In this document: positions 53,965 to 63,883 of the stretch, piece by piece
How positions within the stretch are numbered: the first letter of the stretch is position 1
Layout: each line of letters starts with the position of its first letter
Assembly (NCBI GenBank): GCA_964444735.1
Contig: CAYUIJ010000003.1
Coordinates: 11,162-75,161, forward strand
DNA length: 64,000 nt
Reading direction: 5' to 3'
DNA from: Phocaeicola_A sp964444735
Lineage (GTDB): Bacteria > Bacteroidota > Bacteroidia > Bacteroidales > Bacteroidaceae
The notes under the pieces: model-generated
What the model saw: only the letters and a program-made list of their open reading frames with translations
Told to the model about the DNA's origin: nothing
Databases searched by the model: none
Position numbers and translations under genes: made by a program

Positions 53965-54192
53965 ACAATTTTATTAAAAAGAATCCCTGTATACAAAATA
54001 GATAAATAATCCCATTGCAAAAAAGTCATCATATATCAGTCTGAAAGTACCTGACTGTTTTCCGGCAGACTTAGATTCGAAGCCGGAATGCGGGGTTCAT
54101 GCTGCTCCCGGCAGAAACGCGTCATCGGGAACTCCGGCCGGATCCATGATATTGCCGCATCCATAAGATCAGTTTCATAATTATTTGTTTTT
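53965..54192. other. Divergent spacer between proS and glmS
   Basis: It contains a 7-bp hairpin (TTCCGGC at 54060-54066 and GCCGGAA at 54082-54088) without a T-run and a GC-rich middle part. No gene or known riboswitch was seen; in particular I see no glmS ribozyme. Confidence 0.4.
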
Positions 54193-54223
54193 TTTGATGT
54201 AATATGGGAATATTGTATCTTTG
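54193..54223 (+). promoter_or_regulatory. Promoter of the glmS-purF-carAB group
   Basis: TTTG at 54193-54196, a 19-bp spacer and TATCTTTG at 54216-54223 match the Bacteroidota consensus exactly. Transcription should start near 54230. Confidence 0.85.
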
Positions 54224-54227
54224 CACA

Positions 54228-54251
54228 TTAATAAATTAATAAATTAATAAA
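54228..54251 (+). repeat. Three tandem TTAATAAA octamers in the glmS leader
   Basis: The unit occurs at 54228-54235, 54236-54243 and 54244-54251, from the transcription start region to 12 bases before the glmS ATG. The leader is thus almost wholly A/T and unstructured. It could change length by slippage. Confidence 0.7.
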
Positions 54252-54263
54252 TGACATCAAGTT

Positions 54264-56114
54264 ATGTGTGGAATCGTAGGCTATATCGGTAAGAGAGATG
54301 CCTGTCCTGTCCTTATAAAAGGCCTGAAACGCCTGGAATACAGGGGATATGACAGCGCGGGGATAGCATTAATCAATAATCAGCATCAATTAAACGTATA
54401 TAAGACTAAAGGAAAAGTTTCTGATTTAGAACATTTTGTTGAAAACAAAGACATATCCGGCAACATAGGCATAGCTCATACCCGTTGGGCGACTCATGGC
54501 GAGCCCTCTCAAATAAACGCTCACCCGCATTATTCATCTTCCGGGAATTTAGCTTTAATACATAATGGCATTATCGAAAACTATGTAACGTTAAAAGAAC
54601 GCTTGCAAAGGAAAGGCGTTACGTTTAAAAGCAATACTGACACAGAAATTCTGGTGCAGTTAATAGAATACATGCAATTGTCAGGTAAACGTAAACTCGA
54701 TACTTTGACTGCTCTTCAACTGGCTTTACGAGAAGTTATAGGCGCATATGCCATTGCATTGCTTGACAAAAGACATCCTGATACCATTTTGGTAGCGCGC
54801 AAAAGCAGTCCGCTGGTAGTAGGAATCGGTGAAGATGAATTATTTATAGGCTCTGATGCGACTCCAATAGTCGAGTATACCGACAAGGTAGTGTATCTTG
54901 AAGACAATGAAATCGGAATTATCCGCAGAGGACAGGAACTAAAAGTCGTAAACCTTAATAATGTGGAAATAAATCTGGAAGTACAGACCATAGAAATGAA
55001 TCTGGGACAACTGGAAAAAAACGGATATCCGCATTTTATGCTTAAAGAGATCTTTGAACAGCCGGACTGTATAAACAACTGCATGCGCGGACGCGTCAAT
55101 ACAGAATCGACCAACATAGCATTGTCCGCAGTTATTGACCATAAGGAAAAACTGCTGAACGCGCGACGTTTCATCATTCTTGCATGCGGAACCTCATGGC
55201 ATGCAGGATTAATTGGGAAACAACTGTTGGAAAGTCTTTGCCGCATTCCCGTTGAAGTGGAATACGCTTCCGAATTCCGTTATCGCAATCCGGCTATCGG
55301 TCCGGAAGATGTTGTCATTGCCATATCACAATCAGGAGAAACAGCTGACACGTTGGCTGCCGTACAACTGGCGAAAGACTGTGGCGCATTCATTTATGGC
55401 ATATGCAATGCCGTTGGATCATCAATTGTACGTGCAACCCACACAGGTTCATACATTCATGTGGGGCCGGAAATTGGGGTTGCCTCGACCAAGGCATTTA
55501 CCGGACAGGTTACTGTACTGACAATGCTTGCACTGGCATTAGCCAAAGAAAAAGGAACCATTGACAAGCAGAAATTCTTGGAAATAGTTCAGGAATTGAA
55601 CCTGATTCCTGCAAAAATGAAACAAGTCATATCCAAGAACCAGACAATAGCAGAATTGTCACACATATTCACATACGCCCACAATTTTCTTTATTTAGGA
55701 CGCGGCTATAATTATCCCGTTGCTTTGGAAGGCGCATTAAAACTAAAGGAAATATCATACATACATGCCGAAGGATATCCTGCTGCAGAAATGAAGCACG
55801 GTCCGATAGCACTGATTGACACAGAAATGCCGGTTGTTGTCATTGCGACAAAGAATGCCATGTATGAAAAGATTATCAGCAATATACAAGAGATAAAAGC
55901 AAGAAAAGGAAAAGTTATCGCACTCGTTTCTGAAGACGATAAAGAAATTGCGGCAATAGCGGACGATTGTATTGAAATTCCTAAAACAATAGAATGTCTG
56001 GAACCATTGATCACAACAATTCCACTACAATTACTGGCTTATCATATAGCCATATGCAAGGGTAAAGACGTAGATCAACCCAGAAACCTGGCCAAATCAG
56101 TAACAGTTGAATAA
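54264..56114 (+). CDS. glmS: Glutamine--fructose-6-phosphate aminotransferase (isomerizing)
   Basis: GlmS makes glucosamine-6-phosphate, the entry step for peptidoglycan and LPS amino sugars. The 616-residue chain starts MCGIVGYIGKRDACPVLIKG, with Cys2 as the glutaminase nucleophile, followed by TRWATHGEPSQINAHPH. Two SIS sugar-binding domains follow (CGTSWHAGLIGKQLLESLCR; LYLGRGYNYPVALEGALKLK), ending DQPRNLAKSVTVE. The ATG at 54264 is fixed by the need for Cys2. It leads a rightward group; the next gene starts 11 bases after its stop. Confidence 0.98.
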   Translation: MCGIVGYIGKRDACPVLIKGLKRLEYRGYDSAGIALINNQHQLNVYKTKGKVSDLEHFVENKDISGNIGIAHTRWATHGEPSQINAHPHYSSSGNLALIHNGIIENYVTLKERLQRKGVTFKSNTDTEILVQLIEYMQLSGKRKLDTLTALQLALREVIGAYAIALLDKRHPDTILVARKSSPLVVGIGEDELFIGSDATPIVEYTDKVVYLEDNEIGIIRRGQELKVVNLNNVEINLEVQTIEMNLGQLEKNGYPHFMLKEIFEQPDCINNCMRGRVNTESTNIALSAVIDHKEKLLNARRFIILACGTSWHAGLIGKQLLESLCRIPVEVEYASEFRYRNPAIGPEDVVIAISQSGETADTLAAVQLAKDCGAFIYGICNAVGSSIVRATHTGSYIHVGPEIGVASTKAFTGQVTVLTMLALALAKEKGTIDKQKFLEIVQELNLIPAKMKQVISKNQTIAELSHIFTYAHNFLYLGRGYNYPVALEGALKLKEISYIHAEGYPAAEMKHGPIALIDTEMPVVVIATKNAMYEKIISNIQEIKARKGKVIALVSEDDKEIAAIADDCIEIPKTIECLEPLITTIPLQLLAYHIAICKGKDVDQPRNLAKSVTVE

Positions 56115-56125
56115 ACAAAATACAG

Positions 56126-58022
56126 ATGGAACAGTTAAAGCATGAATGCGGCGTGGTAATGATTCGGTTGCTAAAACCGTTAAGTTATTATCAGCAAAAA
56201 TACGGAACTTGGATGTATGGGCTGAACAAGCTCTACCTGATGATGGAAAAGCAGCATAACCGANNNNNNNNNNGGGCAGGAAGGTGCAGGACTGGCTTGT
56301 GTAAAGCAAAAGGCATATCCTGGTGAAGAATACATGTTTCGTGAAAGGGCATTGGGTACAGGTGCCATAACAGAAATTTTTGCTAACATTCATAGCCATT
56401 TTAAGGACGTTCCATCAGAACAATTGCATGACGCCGATTATGCCCGTCAATATTTACCTTTCGCCGGGGAAGCATATATAGGCCACTTACGGTATTCCAC
56501 TACCGGGAAAAGTGGCCTTTCTTATGTACATCCTTTTTTACGCCGCAATAACTGGAGGGCAAAAAACTTGGCACTGTGCGGAAACTTTAATCTGACAAAT
56601 GTCGATGAGGTATTCGAAAAAATCACTTCGCAAGGACAACATCCCCGAATCTATTCCGATACTTATATCATGCTGGAACAGGTAGGGCACCGCTTGGATC
56701 GTGAAGTAGAGCGCCTGTTCGCCCGATATAAGGGAGACGGGCTTTCTGGACTTGAATTGACAAATGCCATAGAAGACAATATAGACCTGACCAATGTAAT
56801 ACGTTCATCAAGCAAAGAATGGGACGGAGGATATGTGATCTGCGGTTTGACCGGAAGCGGTGAATCTTTTGTAATTCGTGATCCATGGGGTATACGCCCG
56901 GCTTTCTGGCATAAGGATGATGAAATTTTCGTATTGGCTTCTGAACGCCCTGTAATCCAAACAGCACTGAACATTCATGCCGGAGATATCCATGAATTAA
57001 AGCCCGGACAGGCTACTTTGGTTAACAAAAAAGGCGAAATGCGATTGGTACAGATCAATGAGCCAAAAAATGAAAGCCAGTGTACCTTTGAAAGAATTTA
57101 TTTCAGCCGTGGCAGCGACACGGACATATATAAGGAAAGAAAAGAACTGGGCCGCCGATTGATATACCCGATACTGAAAGCTATCAATTACGATATAGAA
57201 CATACCGTGATATCTTATATACCCAATACTGCGGAAGCTGCCTTTTATGGAATGCTCGATGGCTTTGACAATTACCTGAATCACCTGAAGATCAAAGAAA
57301 TTGAAGCCTTAGGACATATACCAACGCACGATGAGCTTGATAAAATCCTGTCAATGCGCATTCGAAGCGAGAAAGTCGCGATAAAAGACATAAAACTGCG
57401 CACCTTTATCGCCGAAGGAAATAGCCGGAACGATTTGGCAGCCCACGTCTATGACATTACTTACGGAAGTTTAGAACCTTATACTGATAATCTGGTAATA
57501 ATAGACGACAGCATCGTACGCGGAACAACACTAAAACAGAGCATTATCAAAATACTGGATCGTTTGCATCCGAAAAAGATTGTTATTGTATCATCTTCTC
57601 CCCAAGTACGCTATCCGGACTATTACGGAATAGACATGGCAAGAATGAATGAGTTCATTGCTTTTAAGGCAGCAATAGCACTACTTGAGGAAAGAGGAAT
57701 GTCTGATGTAATAAAACGCGCATACAATAAATCAAAGGATCAGGAAAATCTGCCGAAAGAAAAAATGATTAATTATGTAAAAGAAATATATGCTCCCTTT
57801 ACCGATGAAGAAATCTCATTAAAAATGGTTGAGCTCTTGACTGAAGGCGAAGGCATACAAGCCAAAGTGGAGATTGTCTATCAGTCATTGGAAAGTCTGC
57901 ATGAAGCCTGTCCTAACCATTCCGGAGACTGGTATTTTAGCGGGAACTACCCTACCCCCGGAGGCGTAAGACAAGTAAACAAAGCCTTTATCAATTATAT
58001 AGAACAAGAATATCAATTCTGA
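56126..58022 (+). CDS. purF: Amidophosphoribosyltransferase (extended PurF), interrupted by an assembly gap
   Basis: PurF makes phosphoribosylamine, the first step of purine synthesis. The start MEQLKHECGVVMIRLLKPLS puts the nucleophile at Cys8, implying removal of a seven-residue propeptide as in Bacillus PurF. The glutaminase core is seen (GEAYIGHLRYSTTGKSGLSY), and later the PRPP-binding loop NLVIIDDSIVRGTTLKQS. After 46 residues (MEKQHNR) ten N interrupt the gene, and the next contig resumes GQEGAGLACVKQKAYPGEEY. Joined directly, the gene has 628 codons, much longer than the usual about 470-505, as in other Bacteroides genes of this locus. It may be a specialised paralogue; I did not see a standard purF here. 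Confidence 0.83.
56264..56273. other. Assembly gap (10 N) inside purF
   Basis: The peptide before the gap (KQHNR) and after it (GQEGAGLACVK) join as in related proteins, and removing exactly the ten N restores one frame. The true gap is probably zero bases. Confidence 0.9.
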
Positions 58023-58046
58023 CAAAAGAACAACAACCTATTTGAA

Positions 58047-59123
58047 ATGAGAAATGTAACACTAATCCTTGATGATGGAACCCGTTTTCACGGAACATCA
58101 TTCGGCTATGAAAAACCTGTTGCGGGCGAAGTCGTATTTAACACAGCAATGACAGGCTATCCGGAAAGCCTTACCGATCCTTCTTATGCAGGACAGCTGA
58201 TGACACTGACTTATCCTTTAGTGGGTAACTATGGCGTGCCTCCCTTTACTTTTGAGGCTAATGGATTGCCTGCTTTTATGGAAGGCTGCAGGATTCATGT
58301 CAATGCTGTTATCGTGAGCGATTATAGCTATGAGCATAGCCATTGGAATGCTGTTGAGAGTCTGTCTGACTGGCTAAAGCGTGAGCATATTCCAGGCATT
58401 ACCGGAATTGATACTCGTGAATTGACAAAAGTTTTACGTGATCATGGAGTAATGATGGGCAAAATCATTTTTGACGATGAGCCAGACAATATACCCGAAG
58501 CCCGGTATTCCGGCATCAATTATGTGAATGCGGTTTCATGTAAAGAGATTATCCGTTACAATGAAGGAGGCGATAAAAAGAAAGTTGTATTGGTTGATTG
58601 TGGAGTAAAATCAAACATCATACGTTGTCTGTTAAAACGTAATGTCGAGATTATCCGTGTTCCATGGAATTATGACTTTACCACTTTGCAATATGACGGG
58701 GTATTCATTTCCAATGGTCCCGGCGACCCGGATACTTGCGATGAAGCCGTTCGGAACATACGCAAGGTTATGAACCTTTCAGACAAGCCTATTTTCGGCA
58801 TCTGTATGGGAAATCAGCTTTTAAGCAAAGCCGGCGGAGCAAAAATATACAAATTAAAATACGGCCACAGAAGCCATAACCAGCCTGTTCGCAAGGTCGG
58901 GACCAGCCAATGTTTCATAACCAGCCAGAATCATGGTTATGCTGTTGACAACAATACATTGGGAGTTGACTGGGAACCTTTATTCATCAACATGAACGAC
59001 GGATCCAACGAAGGCATCCGCCATAAGTCAAAGCCATGGTTCTCTGCACAGTTCCATCCAGAAGCGGCAAGCGGTCCTACAGATACGGAGTTCTTATTCG
59101 ATGATTTCGTAAAATTGCTTTAA
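58047..59123 (+). CDS. carA: Carbamoyl-phosphate synthase small subunit
   Basis: CarA frees ammonia from glutamine and passes it to CarB for arginine and pyrimidine synthesis. The 358-residue protein has the CarA N-domain (EVVFNTAMTGYPESLTDPSY) and a class I glutaminase domain with the nucleophile in FGICMGNQLL and the His/Glu pair in FHPEAASGPTDTEF. The usual GHQ after the nucleophile loop is GNQ here. It starts 24 bases after purF and is 18 bases before the carB start. Confidence 0.97.
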   Translation: MRNVTLILDDGTRFHGTSFGYEKPVAGEVVFNTAMTGYPESLTDPSYAGQLMTLTYPLVGNYGVPPFTFEANGLPAFMEGCRIHVNAVIVSDYSYEHSHWNAVESLSDWLKREHIPGITGIDTRELTKVLRDHGVMMGKIIFDDEPDNIPEARYSGINYVNAVSCKEIIRYNEGGDKKKVVLVDCGVKSNIIRCLLKRNVEIIRVPWNYDFTTLQYDGVFISNGPGDPDTCDEAVRNIRKVMNLSDKPIFGICMGNQLLSKAGGAKIYKLKYGHRSHNQPVRKVGTSQCFITSQNHGYAVDNNTLGVDWEPLFINMNDGSNEGIRHKSKPWFSAQFHPEAASGPTDTEFLFDDFVKLL

Positions 59124-59141
59124 ACCAAATTGAAAACAATT

Positions 59142-62100
59142 ATGAAAGAAAATATAAAAAAAGTCTTATTATTAGGTTCTGGAGCTTTAAAGATTGGTGA
59201 AGCCGGTGAATTTGACTATTCTGGATCACAAGCATTAAAAGCACTGAAAGAAGAAGGCATTTATACCGTTCTGATAAATCCTAACATTGCAACCGTACAG
59301 ACAAGCGAAGGTGTTGCCGACCAAATATATTTCTTACCCGTTACTCCTTTTTTCGTAGAAAAAGTTATTCAAAAAGAACGTCCGGATGGTATCTTGCTTT
59401 CATTTGGCGGACAAACGGCGTTGAACTGCGGCATTAAGCTGTTTGAAAGCGGAATATTCGAAAAATATAACGTAAGAGTGCTCGGCACTCCGGTTCATGC
59501 AATCATCAACACAGAAGACCGTGAACTGTTCGTAAAGAAACTGGATGAAATCAACATCAAAACCATAAAGAGTGAAGCCGTTGAAAACGAGGAAGATGCA
59601 CGCAGGGCCGCCCGTGAACTTGGATATCCGGTTATCGTCCGTGCCGCTTATGCATTGGGAGGGTTGGGATCTGGCTTCTGCGATAATGAAGAAGAACTGA
59701 ACGTATTGGTAGAAAAAGCATTTTCTTTCTCACCTCAAGTTCTCGTAGAGAAGTCTTTGCGCGGGTGGAAAGAAATAGAATATGAAGTAGTACGTGACCG
59801 CTATGACAATTGTATCACGGTATGTAACATGGAAAACTTTGACCCGCTGGGAATCCATACCGGAGAATCTATTGTAATAGCTCCTTCACAGACACTTACC
59901 AACAAAGAATATCACAAACTTCGTGAACTTGCAATACGCATTATCCGTCACATCGGAATTGTGGGAGAATGTAATGTTCAGTATGCATTCGACCCGGAAT
60001 CGGAAGACTATAGAGTCATTGAGGTAAATGCACGCTTAAGCCGATCTTCTGCATTGGCTTCTAAGGCTACCGGATATCCTTTGGCTTTCGTTGCAGCCAA
60101 ACTGGGACTGGGATATGGTTTGTTTGATTTGAAGAACTCAGTAACCAAAACAACTTCAGCATTCTTTGAACCGGCACTTGACTATGTAGTTTGTAAGATT
60201 CCACGTTGGGATCTGGGAAAATTCCGTGGCGTAGACCGCGAATTGGGATCTTCCATGAAATCTGTCGGCGAAGTTATGGCTATCGGGCGTACTTTTGAAG
60301 AGGCCATCCAGAAAGGATTACGTATGATCGGTCAGGGAATGCACGGATTTGTAGAGAACAAAGAACTGGTCATTTCCAATGTTGACAAGGCGCTTCGCGA
60401 ACCGACAGACAAACGAATCTTCGTTATCAGCAAGGCAATGCGTGCCGGTTATACAATTGACCAGATTCACAAATTGACCAAAATTGACAAATGGTTCCTC
60501 CAGAAACTGATGAATATAATGAACACATCCAAGGAACTGCATAATATTGACGGTCTGAAGAATTTGGATGTTGCTTTATTGCGCAAGGCAAAGATTCAGG
60601 GTTTCTCAGATTTCCAAATAGGCCGTGCCATCAGTTTAGAGAAAAACATGGAAATAGAACAGGCAATCAACGAAGTCCGCGCCTATCGTAAATCTTTGGG
60701 AATTGTTCCTGTCGTAAAGCAAATAGATACGTTAGCCGCCGAATATCCGGCTCACACAAACTATCTGTATCTGACATATAGCGGTGCCAGAAACGATGTC
60801 GATTATCTGGGAGACCATCGTTCCATCATTGTTTTGGGTTCTGGAGCTTACCGCATTGGTTCGTCCGTTGAGTTTGACTGGTGTGGTGTACAGGCTCTGA
60901 ATACAATTCGCAAGGAAGGATACAGAAGTGTCATGATTAACTACAATCCGGAAACTGTATCGACCGACTACGATATGTGTGACCGTCTCTACTTTGACGA
61001 GCTCACATTCGAACGCGTTATGGATATAATTGAACTGGAAAATCCGCACGGCGTAATTGTCTCTACCGGAGGACAGATCCCTAACAACCTTGCCGTGCGT
61101 TTAGATGAAGAACATGTACACATCTTGGGAACCACAGCCAAGAGTATTGACAATGCCGAAGACAGAGACAAATTCTCTGCGATGCTCGACCGCATTGGCG
61201 TAGACCAACCTGAATGGAGTGCCTTGACTTCTATGGAAGACATCAAAGCCTTTATCCGGAAAGTAGGATTCCCGGTATTGGTCCGTCCGTCATACGTATT
61301 GTCGGGTGCAGCCATGAACGTATGCTCAAACCAGGAAGAACTGGAGCGCTTTTTACAATTGGCAACAAACGTATCCAAGAAACATCCGGTTGTTGTCAGT
61401 AGCTTCATTGAACATGCAAAAGAAGTAGAAATGGACGCTGTGGCTAAAGACGGGGAAATCATAGCTTATGCCATCAGTGAACATATAGAATACGCCGGCG
61501 TACACTCAGGTGACGCAACCATTCAGTTTCCTCCACAGAAATTGTACATTGAAACAGTCCGCCGTATTAAACGTATATCACGTCAAATCACAAAAGAACT
61601 TCACATTTCCGGACCTTTTAACATACAGTTCCTTGCACGCGAAAACGATATCAAAGTTATCGAATGTAACCTGCGCGCGTCACGTAGCTTTCCATTTGTC
61701 AGCAAGGTTTTGAAACTTAACCTGATAGAACTGGCAACGAAAATAATGTTAGGACTGCCTGTAGAAAAGCCTGAAAAGAATCTTTTTGAACTGGATTACG
61801 TAGGTATTAAAGCCTCGCAATTCTCATTCAACCGTCTACAAAAGACTGACCCCGTTTTAGGTGTAGACATGGCTTCAACAGGTGAAGTGGGTTGTCTCGG
61901 TGATGACAGCGCAAGTGCCGTGCTCATGGCAATGCTGTCTGTAGGCCAACGCATTCCGGCCAAAAATATTCTCTTATCAACCGGTACAGCCAAACAAAAG
62001 GTCGACATGCTTGATGCTGCACGCATGCTGAAGAAAAAAGGCTATAATTTATATGCTACAGGAGGAACTTCGCGATTCCTTACAGACAATGGCATTGAAA

Positions 62101-62363
62101 ACACATTAGTTTATTGGCCAAGCGAAGACGCGCAACCGCAAGCTTTGGACATGCTCCATAAGAAAGAAATAGACATGGTAGTCAATATTCCCAAGAATCT
62201 AAGCGCAGGCGAACTTGACAACGGATATAAGATCCGCCGGGCAGCAATTGACTTGAATATACCATTGATTACAAATGCACGCCTGGCAAGTGCATTCATC
62301 AATGCCTTCTGTACTCTCGACATCAATGACATTGATATCAAGAGTTGGGCTGAATACAAATGA
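59142..62363 (+). CDS. carB: Carbamoyl-phosphate synthase large subunit
   Basis: CarB builds carbamoyl phosphate from bicarbonate, ammonia and two ATP. From the ATG at 59142 (MKENIKKVLLLGSGALKIGE) it has 1073 residues: two ATP-grasp halves (the second starts near SIIVLGSGAYRIGSSVEFDW), an oligomerisation region between them, and a C-terminal MGS-like allosteric domain (ILLSTGTAKQKVDMLDAARM, GYNLYATGGTSRFL). A TTG at 59130 is a poorer start. It is the last gene of the glmS group. Confidence 0.98.
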   Translation: MKENIKKVLLLGSGALKIGEAGEFDYSGSQALKALKEEGIYTVLINPNIATVQTSEGVADQIYFLPVTPFFVEKVIQKERPDGILLSFGGQTALNCGIKLFESGIFEKYNVRVLGTPVHAIINTEDRELFVKKLDEINIKTIKSEAVENEEDARRAARELGYPVIVRAAYALGGLGSGFCDNEEELNVLVEKAFSFSPQVLVEKSLRGWKEIEYEVVRDRYDNCITVCNMENFDPLGIHTGESIVIAPSQTLTNKEYHKLRELAIRIIRHIGIVGECNVQYAFDPESEDYRVIEVNARLSRSSALASKATGYPLAFVAAKLGLGYGLFDLKNSVTKTTSAFFEPALDYVVCKIPRWDLGKFRGVDRELGSSMKSVGEVMAIGRTFEEAIQKGLRMIGQGMHGFVENKELVISNVDKALREPTDKRIFVISKAMRAGYTIDQIHKLTKIDKWFLQKLMNIMNTSKELHNIDGLKNLDVALLRKAKIQGFSDFQIGRAISLEKNMEIEQAINEVRAYRKSLGIVPVVKQIDTLAAEYPAHTNYLYLTYSGARNDVDYLGDHRSIIVLGSGAYRIGSSVEFDWCGVQALNTIRKEGYRSVMINYNPETVSTDYDMCDRLYFDELTFERVMDIIELENPHGVIVSTGGQIPNNLAVRLDEEHVHILGTTAKSIDNAEDRDKFSAMLDRIGVDQPEWSALTSMEDIKAFIRKVGFPVLVRPSYVLSGAAMNVCSNQEELERFLQLATNVSKKHPVVVSSFIEHAKEVEMDAVAKDGEIIAYAISEHIEYAGVHSGDATIQFPPQKLYIETVRRIKRISRQITKELHISGPFNIQFLARENDIKVIECNLRASRSFPFVSKVLKLNLIELATKIMLGLPVEKPEKNLFELDYVGIKASQFSFNRLQKTDPVLGVDMASTGEVGCLGDDSASAVLMAMLSVGQRIPAKNILLSTGTAKQKVDMLDAARMLKKKGYNLYATGGTSRFLTDNGIENTLVYWPSEDAQPQALDMLHKKEIDMVVNIPKNLSAGELDNGYKIRRAAIDLNIPLITNARLASAFINAFCTLDINDIDIKSWAEYK

Positions 62364-62587
62364 TTTTTTAGTAAGAGGAAGACAAAGCAGTTTTCCTCCT
62401 ACCTGGTTATACACCTGCATTAAAAGAGGCACAACCAGTTTCAGGAAATTCCTTATTTTTATTATTTTTATCCATACATCCAATTTAATAGCCTAAAAAT
62501 TGCTGTTTAAATTTTATTTATAGATGAAAATAAATTACTTTTGTCGCCTGCAATCATAAATAAGATAAATAACAAAGATTCTATAAA
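62364..62587 (+). promoter_or_regulatory. Spacer after carB with the promoter of the TPR membrane protein
   Basis: TTTA at 62513-62516, a 19-bp spacer and TACTTTTG at 62536-62543 make a good promoter (perfect -7 box, one mismatch at -33); the start should be near 62550. Nearer to carB, a 6-bp hairpin (GAGGAA at 62375-62380, TTCCTC at 62393-62398) has no T-run, so no clear carB terminator was found. Confidence 0.65.
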
Positions 62588-63262
62588 ATGACGGAACAAA
62601 AACAAAATTCAAACTCAGTAGATGTAGAAGAAGCATTAAGCTCTTCAGAAGCATACATTATCAAAAACAAAAAAACCTTTATCGGAGTTATTATTGCTTT
62701 AGTTGTAATTATCGGCGGTTATGCGTTATATCACAACTACATTGTAGTTCCTAAAGAGCAGAAAGCTTCTACCATGTTGGCTAAAGGACAGGAATATTTC
62801 TCCATGGGGCAATATGAAATTGCCTTAAACGGTGATTCTTTAAATTATAAAGGCTTTGTAAAAATAGCAAGTGAAGAAAGTGGAACTGATGCTGCCAATT
62901 TGGCCAATGCATATACCGGACTTTGCTTAGTACAAACCGGGAAATATGAAGAGGCCATTCCATATCTTGAAAAATTCAGCGGAGATGATCAGATGGTAGC
63001 TCCTTCAGTAAAAGGTGCATTGGGAAATTGCTATGCACACAAAGGCGATTTGGAAAAAGCCGCTTCGTTATTGGTTGAAGCTGCCAACGAAACAGACAGT
63101 CACTCTTTGAGCCCTATTTTCTTATTGCAGGCCGGAGAAATTTATGAAAAACTGGGAAAGAACGAAAAAGCAATTAAAGTTTATCAGACAATAAAAGACA
63201 AGTACTTCAATTCTTTACAGGCTTATGAAATTGACAAGTATATAAATCGTGCTTCCAAGTAA
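62588..63262 (+). CDS. Membrane-anchored TPR protein (YfgM-like)
   Basis: The 224-residue protein has a short acidic cytoplasmic start, one membrane helix (about residues 29-49, FIGVIIALVVIIGGYALYHN) and a periplasmic TPR region (about 58-220: YTGLCLVQTGKYEEAIPYLE; GALGNCYAHKGDLEKAASLL; AGEIYEKLGKNEKAIKVYQT). This layout matches YfgM, which sits beside the Sec translocon and helps hand over secreted proteins. The function here is inferred from architecture only. It has its own promoter and terminator and precedes ribH, a common order in Bacteroides. Confidence 0.85.
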   Translation: MTEQKQNSNSVDVEEALSSSEAYIIKNKKTFIGVIIALVVIIGGYALYHNYIVVPKEQKASTMLAKGQEYFSMGQYEIALNGDSLNYKGFVKIASEESGTDAANLANAYTGLCLVQTGKYEEAIPYLEKFSGDDQMVAPSVKGALGNCYAHKGDLEKAASLLVEAANETDSHSLSPIFLLQAGEIYEKLGKNEKAIKVYQTIKDKYFNSLQAYEIDKYINRASK

Positions 63263-63287
63263 TCTATTATAAATTAATGTCCTTGAA

Positions 63288-63334
63288 CGGGTTATACATA
63301 TAATATTATGTTATGTGTATAATCCGTTTATTTT
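63288..63334 (+). terminator. Intrinsic terminator after the TPR membrane protein
   Basis: Fifteen-base arms (63288-63302 and 63312-63326) pair with two mismatches, one of which can be a G-U pair in RNA, around a 9-base AT loop. TTTATTTT follows. It lies only 21 bases before the ribH start, so ribH may depend on read-through or on a promoter within this element. Confidence 0.65.
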
Positions 63335-63355
63335 GCAAAATAAAAAGAAAAACAC

Positions 63356-63850
63356 ATGGCAACAATTCATCACAATTTATCCGATTACGATATTGATTCC
63401 GTTCCTGATGCAGGCAATATGCGCTTTGGCATTGTTGTCTCAGAGTGGAACGGCAGTATCACAGGTTCCTTGTTGCAAAAAGCTATTGCGACTTTAAAAA
63501 AACACGGTGCAAACGAAAAAAACATAATAGTGCAGACAGTTCCGGGAAGTTATGAACTGACTTACGGATCCGCACAAATGATAAAAAGCGGGAAAGTAGA
63601 TGCTGTTATTGCTTTAGGATGTGTCGTTAGAGGTGATACTCCTCATTTTGACTATATATGTGCCGGAGTAACTCAAGGAATTGCATATCTGAATGCGACC
63701 ACCGACATTCCTGTCATATACGGACTTATTACAACCAATAACATGGAACAAGCAAAAGAACGTTCGGGAGGAAAATTAGGGAATAAAGGAGATGAATGTG
63801 CGATTACTGCAATAAAAATGATTGATTATGCTTGTAAATTAAAAAAATAG
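63356..63850 (+). CDS. ribH: 6,7-dimethyl-8-ribityllumazine synthase
   Basis: RibH makes the direct precursor of riboflavin. The 164-residue protein has the family core MRFGIVVSEWNGSITGSLLQ, VPGSYELTYGSAQM, and AVIALGCVVRGDTPHFDYIC with the catalytic histidine, then PVIYGLITTNNMEQAKERSG. The length is normal. It follows the TPR membrane protein by 93 bases. Other riboflavin genes are not in this window. Confidence 0.97.
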   Translation: MATIHHNLSDYDIDSVPDAGNMRFGIVVSEWNGSITGSLLQKAIATLKKHGANEKNIIVQTVPGSYELTYGSAQMIKSGKVDAVIALGCVVRGDTPHFDYICAGVTQGIAYLNATTDIPVIYGLITTNNMEQAKERSGGKLGNKGDECAITAIKMIDYACKLKK

Positions 63851-63875
63851 GCTCAAGACAACTTTAGGAAGATAT

Positions 63876-63883
63876 TATCTTTG
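63876..63883 (+). promoter_or_regulatory. Promoter -7 element near the right edge
   Basis: TATCTTTG is a perfect -7 box 25 bases after the ribH stop, without a clear TTTG at 19-21 bp upstream. It would drive a transcript starting near 63890. Downstream are a small hairpin (GCACG/CGTGC, 63922-63939) and, at 63944, an ATG with 19 codons open to the edge (MRAIIRCSSLDVVAKKTAE). I cannot tell whether the product is a protein or an RNA. Confidence 0.45.

Noticed and set aside
54000..54263. glmS ribozyme/riboswitch upstream of glmS
   Set aside because: The leader from the promoter to the ATG is only about 34 bases of A/T repeats, far too short for the ribozyme.
56126..56326. Separate small gene before the purF body
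   Set aside because: It is the true N-terminus of purF; the reading across the ten N is artificial.
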